Assembly (NCBI GenBank): GCA_017381835.1
Contig: JAFOBK010000106.1
Location: forward strand, 1 to 28,807
Source of the DNA: Oscillospiraceae bacterium
Lineage (GTDB): Bacteria > Bacillota_A > Clostridia > Oscillospirales > Oscillospiraceae
Reading direction: 5' to 3'
Length of the DNA: 28,807 nucleotides
In this document: positions 6,953 to 14,083 of the stretch, piece by piece
Position numbering within the stretch: position 1 is the first letter of the stretch
Layout: each line of letters opens with the position of its first letter
Notes under the pieces: generated by a model
What the model saw: only the letters and a program-made list of their open reading frames with translations
Database searches by the model: none
What the model was told of the DNA's origin: nothing
Translations under genes and position numbers: made by a program

Positions 6953-7963
6953 TTACAATGTTGCCAGGAAGCTCTCAATCTCCTCGCGTCCATCCAGAAC
7001 ACCCAGTTCTAAATGGTTCTCCACGCTGCTGTAACCGGGTAACACCGCGATTTTATTCTGTTCCACCGCTTCATCCCGGTTGATACCGCAGGTGTTGCAA
7101 GGTTCCAACGCCAGCACATAGTCGTGGGACTTCATCATTTTCCACTGGATCAAGTTGGGAAGGTTCTTGGTATCAAAGGCCACATAGGCACCCAATCCCA
7201 ACTGCATATTGTACAGCACTCCCACTGCCCGATCTCCAATCGAGCTATGGAAGTACAGTTCTTCACCTCTGCCGTCCTCCGGCGCAATCATCTGCCGGTA
7301 GCCGGTAGTCAGTTCCGTCAAGGTCTCGGTGGATGCCTTGGAAACCGCCACCTGAGAGTCGGCCTGCAGCAACGGATAACCAAAATTGAAGTGGTAGAGC
7401 ATCATATACGGCTCGTCTTCCGCCTCAAAATTGGTAATCACATCATGGATACGGATAGACTTCTCATTTAGGCCTGTCTCCACGCATCGACGCAGAGAGA
7501 GATGGCGGCTGTACATCTTGGTCTGGTGGACTTCACCGGCTGCTTTCAGCACATAGTTATCTCCATCCCAATAGGTGTTTGTTCCAAAATTCTTGGCAGG
7601 TGTGTGTGAGATTCTGCCATGGGTGGGGTAAACACCGCCGTTCACAGCATGGATACCCACATTATCCAAGCCACATGTCACCAGCGCACCACCGGGCCAC
7701 TGTTCAGCAAATTCTCCATCCATAGCGTTAAATGCCTGGGGAGAGGTCAGACCGTTTTTCGACTGAAAAGACAAATTCATTCCCTTGTAGGACAGATCAT
7801 AGATATCCATACAGCGATCCGGAACCAATGTAAAGCGCAAACCGGCAGCATTGTAAAACTCTGCCAACTGGATCCCTTCGCCACGCCCATGGAGTAACTT
7901 TGTCTGACGGATACCGGCAATTTGGTCGATATTGCCCAACTGTTTCAGAAGCTCGATATTCAT
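6953..7963 (-). CDS. DUF4432 family protein, aldose-1-epimerase-like
   Basis: This 336-aa cytoplasmic protein matches the DUF4432 branch of the galactose-mutarotase superfamily. Likely active-site residues in the epimerase pattern are His115 (YPTHGRIS), His191 (LYHFNFGYPLL) and Glu287 (LALEPCNTCG), so ring opening or anomer interconversion of a sugar is plausible. The start at 7963 has GGAGGTATATT upstream. It has its own perfect promoter (8042-8070) with a LacI-type operator just downstream of the start site, and its own terminator. It therefore forms a one-gene transcription unit of the same regulon as the ABC operon, and I infer it supplies the right anomer to the AraA-like isomerase. Confidence 0.88.
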   Translation of the reverse strand: MNIELLKQLGNIDQIAGIRQTKLLHGRGEGIQLAEFYNAAGLRFTLVPDRCMDIYDLSYKGMNLSFQSKNGLTSPQAFNAMDGEFAEQWPGGALVTCGLDNVGIHAVNGGVYPTHGRISHTPAKNFGTNTYWDGDNYVLKAAGEVHQTKMYSRHLSLRRCVETGLNEKSIRIHDVITNFEAEDEPYMMLYHFNFGYPLLQADSQVAVSKASTETLTELTTGYRQMIAPEDGRGEELYFHSSIGDRAVGVLYNMQLGLGAYVAFDTKNLPNLIQWKMMKSHDYVLALEPCNTCGINRDEAVEQNKIAVLPGYSSVENHLELGVLDGREEIESFLATL

Positions 7964-8011
7964 AATATACCTCCATTATCTGCAGAAGATGGCAGCTCTT
8001 GAAAAGCGTAG

Positions 8012-8027
8012 ATGCACCCGAGTGCAT
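8012..8027. promoter_or_regulatory. LacI-type operator O4 (upstream of DUF4432 gene)
   Basis: ATGCACCCGAGTGCAT, one mismatch from the perfect palindrome at 5637. It covers about +8 to +23 of the DUF4432 promoter, the classical position for LacI repression. It links this gene to the ABC operon 2.4 kb away. Confidence 0.85.
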
Positions 8028-8041
8028 GATTTGTCAAAAAT

Positions 8042-8070
8042 ATTATAATGATCTACGCAACAGTTGTCAA
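8042..8070 (-). promoter_or_regulatory. Consensus promoter of the DUF4432 gene
   Basis: TTGACA (8065-8070), 17-nt spacer and TATAAT (8042-8047) on the minus strand, a perfect match to consensus. The predicted start is near 8035, immediately before operator O4. Confidence 0.88.
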
Positions 8071-8098
8071 TCACGGGATTTTATAAAGAGCTTCCCTA

Positions 8099-8572
8099 TT
8101 ATTCGCAATCCTGCACGGAATTGGTCCGGTCGCATTTCCGGAATAAATACACCATATCTACCAGTTGAATACCGGCCTCATAAATCGGATGGTCATAGTT
8201 GTCTGTAAAGAAGTTTTTGACCCGGTGATGTTCTGCAAAACCGCACTTTTTGTAAAAAGGTACGGTGAGCGGACTATCGCCGGTTCCCACCAGCATCTTA
8301 TCACACCGTCCTTTATAGTGCTCCATCACAAATTCGATCAGCAGCCGGCCATACCCTTTTCCCTGCTTTTCCGGCAACACCGCGATATTTTTAATCTCAA
8401 AAACGCCTTTCCCCAAATCGCAGACAACGCATTCCGCCACCGCTTTGGGATCCAAAACCACAAACATATCCCCCGTATCCAGATAGCGGTCAATCATATC
8501 TTCCTGCTCATCTGCCAGAAATAGAAGCTCCATGTATTGCTTTTTATTGTGAAGTATTTGCTTGATCTCCAC
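8099..8572 (-). CDS. GNAT-family N-acetyltransferase
   Basis: A 157-aa single-domain GNAT protein. The acetyl-CoA loop is clear: IAVLPEKQGKGYGRLLIEFV (about residues 68-87), preceded by the beta-strand with EIKNI and followed by YKKCGFAEHH near the C-terminus. The start is a GTG at 8572 with AAGGAGG 7 nt upstream. It lies 31 bp after the NagB-like gene on the same strand, probably co-transcribed. The acceptor is unknown; an amino group on a sugar or amino acid, or an antibiotic, is possible. No terminator is evident between its stop and the DUF4432 promoter. Confidence 0.88.
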   Translation of the reverse strand: MEIKQILHNKKQYMELLFLADEQEDMIDRYLDTGDMFVVLDPKAVAECVVCDLGKGVFEIKNIAVLPEKQGKGYGRLLIEFVMEHYKGRCDKMLVGTGDSPLTVPFYKKCGFAEHHRVKNFFTDNYDHPIYEAGIQLVDMVYLFRKCDRTNSVQDCE

Positions 8573-8603
8573 CGTGAAACCTCCTTAATCCCAGGCAGAT
8601 TTG

Positions 8604-9572
8604 TTACAGATCCTTGTCTTCAATTCCACAATGCCAGCTGGCAAAGGGTGCCGCGATGGTTTCGGATACATAGCAGGTACCCTTACCCAAGCGCAAGATC
8701 GTTGCGGGAAAATCCTGAGTGATGGGGCCGTACAGTTCCAAACGCGAGACCATGCGCTGCCAAGAACTGCCATCGGCATTTACAAAATTGTGCAGTTCTA
8801 CCCGTTCCTTGGCGTGGCAGATATCTCTAGGGCCAATGGTCGCAGCCTTGTAAGGGACCGCCCAAACATCGCCGGACGCACCCATGGGGCTGAACAGAGA
8901 GTTTTCGCAGACAGTCAGCGGTGTGGTAGTCACAATTCTTGAACCCAGTTGGCAGAATTCCTCCAAAGAATTTGCCTTGAATTCTTCCGTTCTGGGATCA
9001 ATGAATGCGGTGTGTCCGGGCCAACCGGTTGCGGTGTAGACCACATCAACACCACCGTCCGTGATATCGTCGATCATGTTGGAGTAGACATCGGTATCCT
9101 TGTTTTCATTGGTATGAACGTGCCAGTGATCTACGGGGGGGCGTAAGTCCTCACGAATACGACCGTAGAAATGGTTCATGAAAGAATAGCCCAAACCTGC
9201 ACCATAAGTCAGCGGTGCCACGTTGCCGTCTTCATCTGCCCATTCATCCATTGCAAATGCATGCACGTTACGTGCCGAAACGTTAAACTTATTCAGCATA
9301 TTTGCTACCGCGCTATAGGCACCGGGCCACTGGTTGGGACAGATCATAGAGAAAGGTGTATCGTTGAGGTCGGACATTAAAATCCGGTAGAACATATCCT
9401 GAACCATGTGTAGAGTAGGGTCGATAACCACCTTTACAGAGTATCCGTTTTCGTTGGTATACTCCATATCCTCACGCTTGATGTTTCGAATGCGTTCCAG
9501 TTCTTCCAGCGGCAGATCACTATGAGGCAGCCAGGGAGCCGGGTGAAAACGGAATTCTTCGTATAAGCCCAT
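8604..9572 (-). CDS. Divergent glucosamine-6-phosphate deaminase/isomerase-like protein (NagB fold)
   Basis: The start at 9572 follows AAGGAGAGTGTAAAT. At 322 aa it is longer than NagB (about 260 aa), with ~45 extra N-terminal residues. The NagB fold is recognisable from FAMDEWADE (residues 106-113, equivalent to the FNMDEY base motif) and TGWPGHTAFIDP (182-193, equivalent to [11 protein letters not shown]). The second acidic residue of the deaminase site is replaced by Pro185 and the distal Glu is Asp192, while His187 is kept. I infer an altered reaction, perhaps isomerisation or lactone chemistry on another sugar phosphate, not standard GlcN6P deamination. A canonical NagB is encoded at 14126-14911, so redundancy is unlikely. 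A GNAT gene follows 31 bp downstream. Confidence 0.8.
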   Translation of the reverse strand: MGLYEEFRFHPAPWLPHSDLPLEELERIRNIKREDMEYTNENGYSVKVVIDPTLHMVQDMFYRILMSDLNDTPFSMICPNQWPGAYSAVANMLNKFNVSARNVHAFAMDEWADEDGNVAPLTYGAGLGYSFMNHFYGRIREDLRPPVDHWHVHTNENKDTDVYSNMIDDITDGGVDVVYTATGWPGHTAFIDPRTEEFKANSLEEFCQLGSRIVTTTPLTVCENSLFSPMGASGDVWAVPYKAATIGPRDICHAKERVELHNFVNADGSSWQRMVSRLELYGPITQDFPATILRLGKGTCYVSETIAAPFASWHCGIEDKDL

Positions 9573-9638
9573 ATTTACACTCTCCTTTATATAGTTTTTT
9601 AATTTGGATACTTTGCCTTTCTGGCAGCAATTATCGTC

Positions 9639-9667
9639 ATGATAGCACTGATCCGTTTTTTCCGCAA
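9639..9667 (-). promoter_or_regulatory. Probable promoter of the NagB-like/GNAT operon
   Basis: TTGCGG (9662-9667), 17 nt, TATCAT (9639-9644) on the minus strand, about 65 nt upstream of the start codon. Less perfect than the LacI-controlled promoters, so it may need an activator. Confidence 0.6.
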
Positions 9668-9719
9668 GTAAATATCTATTAGCCCAAAATAAATACAACT
9701 ATGATCCACGCGCACAACA

Positions 9720-9739
9720 GTCACTACTTGTCACTACTT
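9720..9739. repeat. Tandem 10-bp direct repeat between divergent promoters
   Basis: GTCACTACTT occurs twice head to tail, followed by a partial third unit (ACTG). It lies about 50 bp upstream of the NagB-like promoter and 27 bp upstream of the plus-strand promoter at 9767. A repeat period of one helical turn suggests a site for an activator or response-regulator dimer. Confidence 0.6.
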
Positions 9740-9766
9740 ACTGTTTTTCTCTTGCATATTACACTA

Positions 9767-9795
9767 TTGCACTTTCTTAAAATCTGTCGTATAAT
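9767..9795 (+). promoter_or_regulatory. Plus-strand promoter without a downstream protein gene
   Basis: TTGCAC (9767-9772), exactly 17 nt, TATAAT (9790-9795). The start would be near 9802. No open frame with a ribosome site follows before the terminator at 10129, so it may drive a non-coding RNA. Confidence 0.65.
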
Positions 9796-9950
9796 AAAAA
9801 ACAACCGACCCTGTATACACCGTGATACAGATTGATTGCTTTTTGATAACGCAGAACTCGTTTTTCTGTGATAATGTTTTGATAACGAAAGTCGAAAAAC
9901 CATGTAGACCACAAAGAATCCGAAGATTTCAGCACATATAAAATCACATC

Positions 9951-9972
9951 TTCTAAACGAATTTGTTTAGAA
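9951..9972. repeat. Short inverted repeat
   Basis: TTCTAAAC and GTTTAGAA are exact complements separated by 6 bp. It is AT-rich and lies just before the branched palindrome. It could be an operator-like site or a hairpin within the RNA candidate. Confidence 0.5.
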
Positions 9973-9981
9973 CTCGTTGCC

Positions 9982-10099
9982 GCCCGGCGAATGGGAGTAA
10001 ATCATTTCACGCTGCCTGCGGCAGATGAAGTGAAATGATTTACTGCGCCGCGGTCGGCGAGGGACGAAGGCGCGCCGTCGCCGAGGACATTCGCCGGGC
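9982..10099. repeat. Branched inverted-repeat element (three-way junction fold)
   Basis: The outer arms GCCCGGCGAATG (9982-9993) and their complement (10088-10099) close a 118-bp unit. Inside, a perfect 15-bp stem (9996-10010 with 10030-10044) carries an apical CTGCC/GGCAG hairpin, and a second arm pairs TCGGCGA (10054-10060) with TCGCCGA (10078-10084). Every segment is self-complementary, so it would fold on either strand. This could be a MITE/REP-like element or the body of a structured RNA. Confidence 0.8.
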
Positions 10100-10128
10100 A
10101 CCGCAAGCGGGACTATCATAAAAATATA

Positions 10129-10155
10129 CCCCTCCGCCAGGAGGGGTTTTTTTTT
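10129..10155 (+). terminator. Intrinsic terminator with T9 tail, no plus-strand gene upstream
   Basis: CCCCTCC and GGAGGGG with a 4-nt loop followed by nine Ts. It ends the candidate RNA from 9802 and insulates the FAD-gene promoter at 10181. The minus strand also shows a looser U-rich tail, so it may act in both directions. Confidence 0.85.
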
Positions 10156-10180
10156 ACCTTCTGGTAGCCAAAGCTATCCA

Positions 10181-10209
10181 TTTACTTTCTCCTGCGGATA
10201 TGCTATCAT
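10181..10209 (+). promoter_or_regulatory. Promoter of the FAD protein/xpt operon
   Basis: TTTACT (10181-10186), 17 nt, TATCAT (10204-10209), about 63 nt before the start codon. I looked for a purine riboswitch in this leader because xpt follows, and found no matching core. Confidence 0.6.
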
Positions 10210-10272
10210 AACAATGTATGTACACAGAAAATAGATACAGCAGATACTGCGTTTATGATAGGAGGAACCCAA

Positions 10273-11637
10273 ATGAACTATGATGTGATCATTATCGGCG
10301 CAGGTCCCGGCGGCATCTTTGCAGCTTATGAGCTGATGCAGAAAAAGCCGGATCTGAAGGTAGCCGTTTTTGAAGCAGGCCATGCTTTGCATAAGCGCCG
10401 CTGCCCCATCGACGGTGAGAAAATCAAGACCTGCATCGGCTGCAAGAGCTGCTCCATTATGAGCGGTTTCGGCGGCGCCGGTGCTTTCTCTGACGGCAAG
10501 TATAACATCACCAACGATTTCGGCGGCACCCTTTACGAATACATCGGCAAGAAGCAGGCGCTGGATCTGATGCACTATGTAGATGAGATCAACATGCGCT
10601 ACGGCGGCAACGGCTGCAAGCTCTATACCACCGCCGGCACCCGTTTCAAGACTCTGTGCATTCAGAATGACCTGCACCTTTTGGATGCTTCCGTGCGCCA
10701 TCTGGGTACGGATATCAACTATATCGTTCTGGAAAACCTGTTTGCTTACCTGCAGGATAAGGTGGAATTCTTCTTCGACACCCCGGTGGAGGCACTCAAG
10801 ATCATCCCCGGCGGTTATTCCGTAGAGTGCAAAGATGCCGCCTATACCTGCGAAAAGTGCATCGTTTCCGTAGGCAGAAGCGGCAGTAAGTGGATGGAGC
10901 GTGTGTGCAAGGAGCTGGATATCCCCACTAAGTCCAACCGGGTGGATCTGGGTGTCCGTGTGGAGCTGCCTGCCACCGTATTCGCCCATCTGACTGACGA
11001 GCTGTACGAAAGTAAGATCGTTTACCGCACCGAGAAATACGGCGACAAGGTGCGTACTTTCTGCATGAATCCCAAGGGCGCGGTAGTCAACGAAAATACC
11101 AACGGCATCATTACCGTCAACGGACACAGCTATGAAGATCCCGCTCTGCAGACGGAAAACACCAACTTCGCCCTGCTGGTATCCAAGCATTTTTCCGAGC
11201 CCTTTAAGGACTCCAACGGCTACGGCGAATCCATCGCAAGACTCAGCAACATGCTGGGCGGCGGTGTCATCGTGCAGCGCTTCGGCGATCTGATCCGCGG
11301 CCGCCGTTCCACCCCCAAGCGCATGGAAGATGCCTTCATCACCCCCACCCTCCAGGCTACCCCCGGCGATCTGAGCCTGGTGCTGCCCAAGCGCCTGCTG
11401 GACGGCATCATCGAAATGATCTACGCGCTGGATAAAGTGGCTCCCGGCACTGCCAACGACGATACCCTTCTGTACGGCGTGGAAGTTAAGTTCTACAATA
11501 TGGAAGTAGCGGTCAACCAGCAGCTGGAAACCTGCTACCCCGGTCTGTATATCATCGGTGACGGCAGCGGCATCACCCATTCTCTGTCCCACGCATCCGC
11601 AAGCGGTGTTCATGTTGCAAGAGATATCACAAAGTAA
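10273..11637 (+). CDS. FAD-dependent oxidoreductase (COG2509-like)
   Basis: The start at 10273 follows ATAGGAGGAACCCAA; an ATG 18 nt earlier is part of that site. The 454-aa protein opens with a classical dinucleotide-binding motif, IIIGAGPGGIFAAYEL (residues 6-21), and ends with an FAD-binding GDGSGITHSLSHASASG. Four cysteines at residues 44, 54, 57 and 60, followed by GFGGAGAFSDGKYN, suggest a redox or metal site. The FAD protein family called uncharacterised FAD-dependent dehydrogenase has this layout. Its substrate is unknown. It is followed 27 bp later by xpt on the same strand with no terminator between, so the two are likely co-transcribed, which hints at a link to purine or nucleotide metabolism. 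Confidence 0.85.
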   Translation: MNYDVIIIGAGPGGIFAAYELMQKKPDLKVAVFEAGHALHKRRCPIDGEKIKTCIGCKSCSIMSGFGGAGAFSDGKYNITNDFGGTLYEYIGKKQALDLMHYVDEINMRYGGNGCKLYTTAGTRFKTLCIQNDLHLLDASVRHLGTDINYIVLENLFAYLQDKVEFFFDTPVEALKIIPGGYSVECKDAAYTCEKCIVSVGRSGSKWMERVCKELDIPTKSNRVDLGVRVELPATVFAHLTDELYESKIVYRTEKYGDKVRTFCMNPKGAVVNENTNGIITVNGHSYEDPALQTENTNFALLVSKHFSEPFKDSNGYGESIARLSNMLGGGVIVQRFGDLIRGRRSTPKRMEDAFITPTLQATPGDLSLVLPKRLLDGIIEMIYALDKVAPGTANDDTLLYGVEVKFYNMEVAVNQQLETCYPGLYIIGDGSGITHSLSHASASGVHVARDITK

Positions 11638-11664
11638 AACTTTAATAAGGGAGAATAGATAAAG

Positions 11665-12249
11665 ATGAACTTTTTAGAAGAGAGAATTCTGAAAGACGGA
11701 ATCGTAAAAGCCGGTAACGTGCTGAAGGTAGACAGCTTTCTGAACCATCAGATGGACATCGCCCTGATGGAAGAGGTGGGTCGGGAATTCAAGCGCCGCT
11801 TCGGCCACAAGACCATCACCAAGGTTCTGACCATCGAGGCATCCGGTATCGGCATCGCTGCTTTTGTTGCCAAGGAATTCGGCGTTCCCATGGTCTTTGC
11901 CAAGAAGTCCAAGTCTATTAACATTGACGGCGATATGTATGTTGCCGAGGTAGAATCTTTCACCCATAAGAATAAGAATCAGGTCATCGTTTCCAAGCGC
12001 TTCCTCAAGGAAGGCGAGCATGTGCTGATCATCGACGATTTCCTGGCCAACGGCTGTGCGCTGCAGGGTCTGATCTCCATTGTGGAGTCTGCCGGTGCCA
12101 TCGTGGAAGGCTGCGGCATTGTCATTGAGAAGGGCTTCCAGTATGGCGGCCGTGCTATCCGCAACCTGGGTTATCAGGTGGAATCCCTGGCCATCGTGGA
12201 CGCCATGGATGCCGAGACCGGCTCCATTACCTTCCGCGAGCAGGCATAA
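11665..12249 (+). CDS. xpt: Xanthine phosphoribosyltransferase
   Basis: The 194-aa product matches Xpt over its whole length. The 5-phosphoribosyl pyrophosphate loop is [13 protein letters not shown] (residues 120-132), with base-binding segments near [19 protein letters not shown] (58-76) and FAKKSKS. It converts xanthine and PRPP to XMP and diphosphate in purine salvage in the cytoplasm. AAGGGAG precedes the start at 11665. In many Firmicutes xpt sits with a xanthine permease under a purine riboswitch; here it follows an FAD protein and no riboswitch is visible. A strong bidirectional terminator follows. Confidence 0.95.
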   Translation: MNFLEERILKDGIVKAGNVLKVDSFLNHQMDIALMEEVGREFKRRFGHKTITKVLTIEASGIGIAAFVAKEFGVPMVFAKKSKSINIDGDMYVAEVESFTHKNKNQVIVSKRFLKEGEHVLIIDDFLANGCALQGLISIVESAGAIVEGCGIVIEKGFQYGGRAIRNLGYQVESLAIVDAMDAETGSITFREQA

Positions 12250-12279
12250 GGCATTTGCCCGGAAGTCTTGCAAGTAAAA

Positions 12280-12317
12280 AGAGGGGACATGCCCGTCGGC
12301 ATGTCCCCTTATTTTTA
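12280..12317. terminator. Bidirectional terminator between xpt and the SGNH esterase gene
   Basis: A 12-bp perfect stem, AGGGGACATGCC with its complement, and a 4-nt loop. TTATTTTTATTTT follows on the plus strand and CTTTTT on the minus strand. It ends the converging transcripts, overlapping the end of the esterase stop codon. Confidence 0.88.
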
Positions 12318-13079
12318 TTTTGTTTGGTTCCGGTAGGAAGCAAAGTATCTCCTGCCCAGTTCCTGCAGATCCTCCCGGCAGAAATGGATGGTATCTCCAT
12401 CGCCGAATTTTTGATCATTGGAGCGCAGGTCAGCAGTCTCGATGTAGCCGCCTCCAATCTCCTCCGCCACAGTGCGGATCACCGCCTCAATATTGCGGCA
12501 GGCAGGCTGGTTTTCATCTGCCCACTGCTTGCAGAAACCGCCGCAGACAAAGGGCATGTCCCCATATCTTTCCAAAACGGACTTCACCACCGCGGTGAGT
12601 TCATCGTGATACCGCTGGGGATCATTCAGGAAGGCAGCCTCATGTTCTCCCTGGTGCCACAAAAAGCCCACCAACCGGTTTTCGGGATGTAAGCCGATAG
12701 CATAGTCGGTCATCCGGAGCATTCTCTCATACAGCGGATCTCCCATGCGCCAGTAGCCTTTCAAAAAGCCGGTGCCGCCCACGGCAGCACGGACGATCAG
12801 CAGCTTCCGATCCGGTGCCAGCAGTCCGCTTTCCACATATTTTTTTGCAAACTCCAGGGAAAAATCTCCCAGGAAGTCTCCGGAACAGTCTTTCACCGGC
12901 CGCTCCGCCGCCACGGAAATCGCCAATTCCCCTTCGGGGTAATACTCTCCCGCCTGGGGATTACCGGCCGTCAGATACAAGATCCGCTCATCCGGTACAT
13001 AGGGACTCTCCGCGGGGCCGTGGCCGTAGCCGTCGGCATTGGACTGGCCCGCCTGGAGAATAATATCGTATTTTTCCAT
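12315..13079 (-). CDS. SGNH-fold carbohydrate O-acetylesterase (sialate O-acetylesterase/CE6-like)
   Basis: This 254-aa protein has the block pattern of DUF303/CE6 esterases. AGQSNADGYG places the nucleophile Ser13 near the N-terminus, GGTGFLKGYW follows as the oxyanion Gly block, then WHQGEHEA (141-148), and GDTIHF supplies Asp229 and His232. It has no signal peptide, so it probably removes acetyl groups from an imported sugar in the cytoplasm. The start ATG shares its A with the stop codon of the upstream cyclodeaminase-like gene (TGATG), implying translational coupling. An alternative GTG at 13082 is possible. Context with nagB suggests amino-sugar or acetylated-glycan use; the exact ester is unknown. 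Confidence 0.85.
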   Translation of the reverse strand: MEKYDIILQAGQSNADGYGHGPAESPYVPDERILYLTAGNPQAGEYYPEGELAISVAAERPVKDCSGDFLGDFSLEFAKKYVESGLLAPDRKLLIVRAAVGGTGFLKGYWRMGDPLYERMLRMTDYAIGLHPENRLVGFLWHQGEHEAAFLNDPQRYHDELTAVVKSVLERYGDMPFVCGGFCKQWADENQPACRNIEAVIRTVAEEIGGGYIETADLRSNDQKFGDGDTIHFCREDLQELGRRYFASYRNQTK

Positions 13080-14065
13080 CACTTAGTCATATCGAAGCGG
13101 AATACATCCTCGCCGTATTCCTGGATCCGCTGCAGCACCAGGCCTGCGCAGGCCACATCCAGCATACCGGTGCCGATGATCTGAGCATAGATCCGCTCCT
13201 TGGGATCGGTTCTGCCCACAGCCTTACCGGCCAGCACATCGGGTACCAGGATATCGAAGGAATTCTCGTCGATTTCGCCCATCTCTGCCAGTTCCTTCAC
13301 ATTGCCACGGTGCAGACTCTGACCCACCTGGTCCACAGCGATCTTGTCGGCCTTGCGAACCACATCGAAGGAGGTCTCCCGGAAGGAGCCCATGGTCATC
13401 ACCAGGCTGCCTTCCTTCAGCCAGGGTTCTTCCACCAGGTCAGCGTTGGCATTGGTGATGGTGACCACCACATCGGCGCCACGGCAGCCTTCCTCATTGG
13501 TGGCGCATTTCACAAACTTCCAGGGGGCATCGGGGAAGCGGGCAATGAAGCGATCCTTGGCTTCTTCGGAAATATCGCACAGCCGGACTTCCTTGATGTC
13601 CACAGTCTTTCCCATGCAAAGCAGGCTATAGTATGCCATCAGGCCGGTGCCGATGATGCACACCACATCGGTGGAGGATGCCAGCATCCGGGTCATAATG
13701 GCAGGCTGAGCGCCGGTGCGGGCATCGTTAATAAAGTCACCGCTGACCAGTGCCTTCAGAATGCCGGTGCGGGGATCCGTCAGCACCACATTGGCCTTGA
13801 TATAAGGAAGACCCAGGGCCTTGTTGCCGTCATAGCCGCCCACCAGCTTCAATCCGGCGGTATCCAGGGGCGCAATGTAAGCGGGCATGGAGTTGAACCA
13901 GCCGGCCACACCTAAGGTACTCATGTCGGTGGTGATCTTATTGGGCATGACCACCTTGCCCTCGCCGTACCAGCGCCAGGTCTTTTCGCAGATATCGATC
14001 ACATCGTCCAGGCTCAGGTATTTTTTGACGGTTTCTTCTCCGATGATATAGGCTTTCTGTTCCAT
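13079..14065 (-). CDS. Ornithine cyclodeaminase/mu-crystallin family protein
   Basis: The start at 14065 is preceded by AGAGGAAAAAT. The 328-aa product shows the family's N-terminal dimer domain (SLDDVIDICEKTWRWYGEGK), a substrate segment GLKLVGGYDGNKALGLPYIKA with the expected Lys, and a Rossmann NAD-binding site CIIGTGLMAYYSLLCMG (about residues 134-150). It ends in a typical MGSFRETSFDVV and DILVPDVLAGKAVGR pattern. Members include ornithine cyclodeaminases, alanine dehydrogenases, ketimine reductases and opine-type enzymes, so the reaction is not settled. It overlaps the esterase gene by one base, and there is no promoter of its own that I can see. It may depend on read-through past the nagB terminator. 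Confidence 0.88.
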   Translation of the reverse strand: MEQKAYIIGEETVKKYLSLDDVIDICEKTWRWYGEGKVVMPNKITTDMSTLGVAGWFNSMPAYIAPLDTAGLKLVGGYDGNKALGLPYIKANVVLTDPRTGILKALVSGDFINDARTGAQPAIMTRMLASSTDVVCIIGTGLMAYYSLLCMGKTVDIKEVRLCDISEEAKDRFIARFPDAPWKFVKCATNEEGCRGADVVVTITNANADLVEEPWLKEGSLVMTMGSFRETSFDVVRKADKIAVDQVGQSLHRGNVKELAEMGEIDENSFDILVPDVLAGKAVGRTDPKERIYAQIIGTGMLDVACAGLVLQRIQEYGEDVFRFDMTK

Positions 14066-14083
14066 ATTTTTCCTCTTTTCTGC

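Larger units (their letters stand above)
9802..10155 (+). ncRNA. Candidate ~350-nt structured non-coding RNA
   Basis: Bounded by a good promoter at 9767-9795 and an intrinsic terminator with nine Ts at 10147-10155. Inside are a short inverted repeat (9951-9972) and a branched fold from 9982 to 10099. Small ATG frames in the interval are interrupted within a few codons or lack a ribosome site. I recognise no known RNA family. The structured part could instead be a dispersed repeat that landed upstream of an independent terminator. RNA evidence is absent, so this remains a prediction. Confidence 0.45.
9573..10272. other. 700-bp gene-free region with promoters, structured RNA candidate and terminator
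   Basis: No convincing protein gene is present. It contains the minus-strand NagB-like promoter, tandem repeats, a plus-strand promoter (9767-9795), a direct repeat TTTTGATAACG (9841-9851 and 9877-9887), an inverted repeat (9951-9972), a branched palindrome (9982-10099), a terminator (10129-10155) and the promoter of the FAD gene (10181-10209). Confidence 0.7.

Noticed and set aside
9724..9912. A possible 62-aa minus-strand protein in the large gap
   Set aside because: No ribosome site, and it crosses the plus-strand promoter and direct repeats; more likely non-coding.
9982..10099. CRISPR-like or tRNA-like structure
   Set aside because: No repeated units with spacers; the cloverleaf-like fold lacks tRNA landmarks such as GTTCRANYC and a 7-bp acceptor with anticodon arm.
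10140..10272. Purine riboswitch upstream of the FAD/xpt operon
   Set aside because: The leader is only about 60 nt from the predicted start and has no conserved purine-aptamer core.
10174..11613. A 479-codon open frame on the minus strand opposite the FAD gene
   Set aside because: It mirrors the FAD gene's strong codon bias, lacks motifs and would read through that gene's promoter and start.
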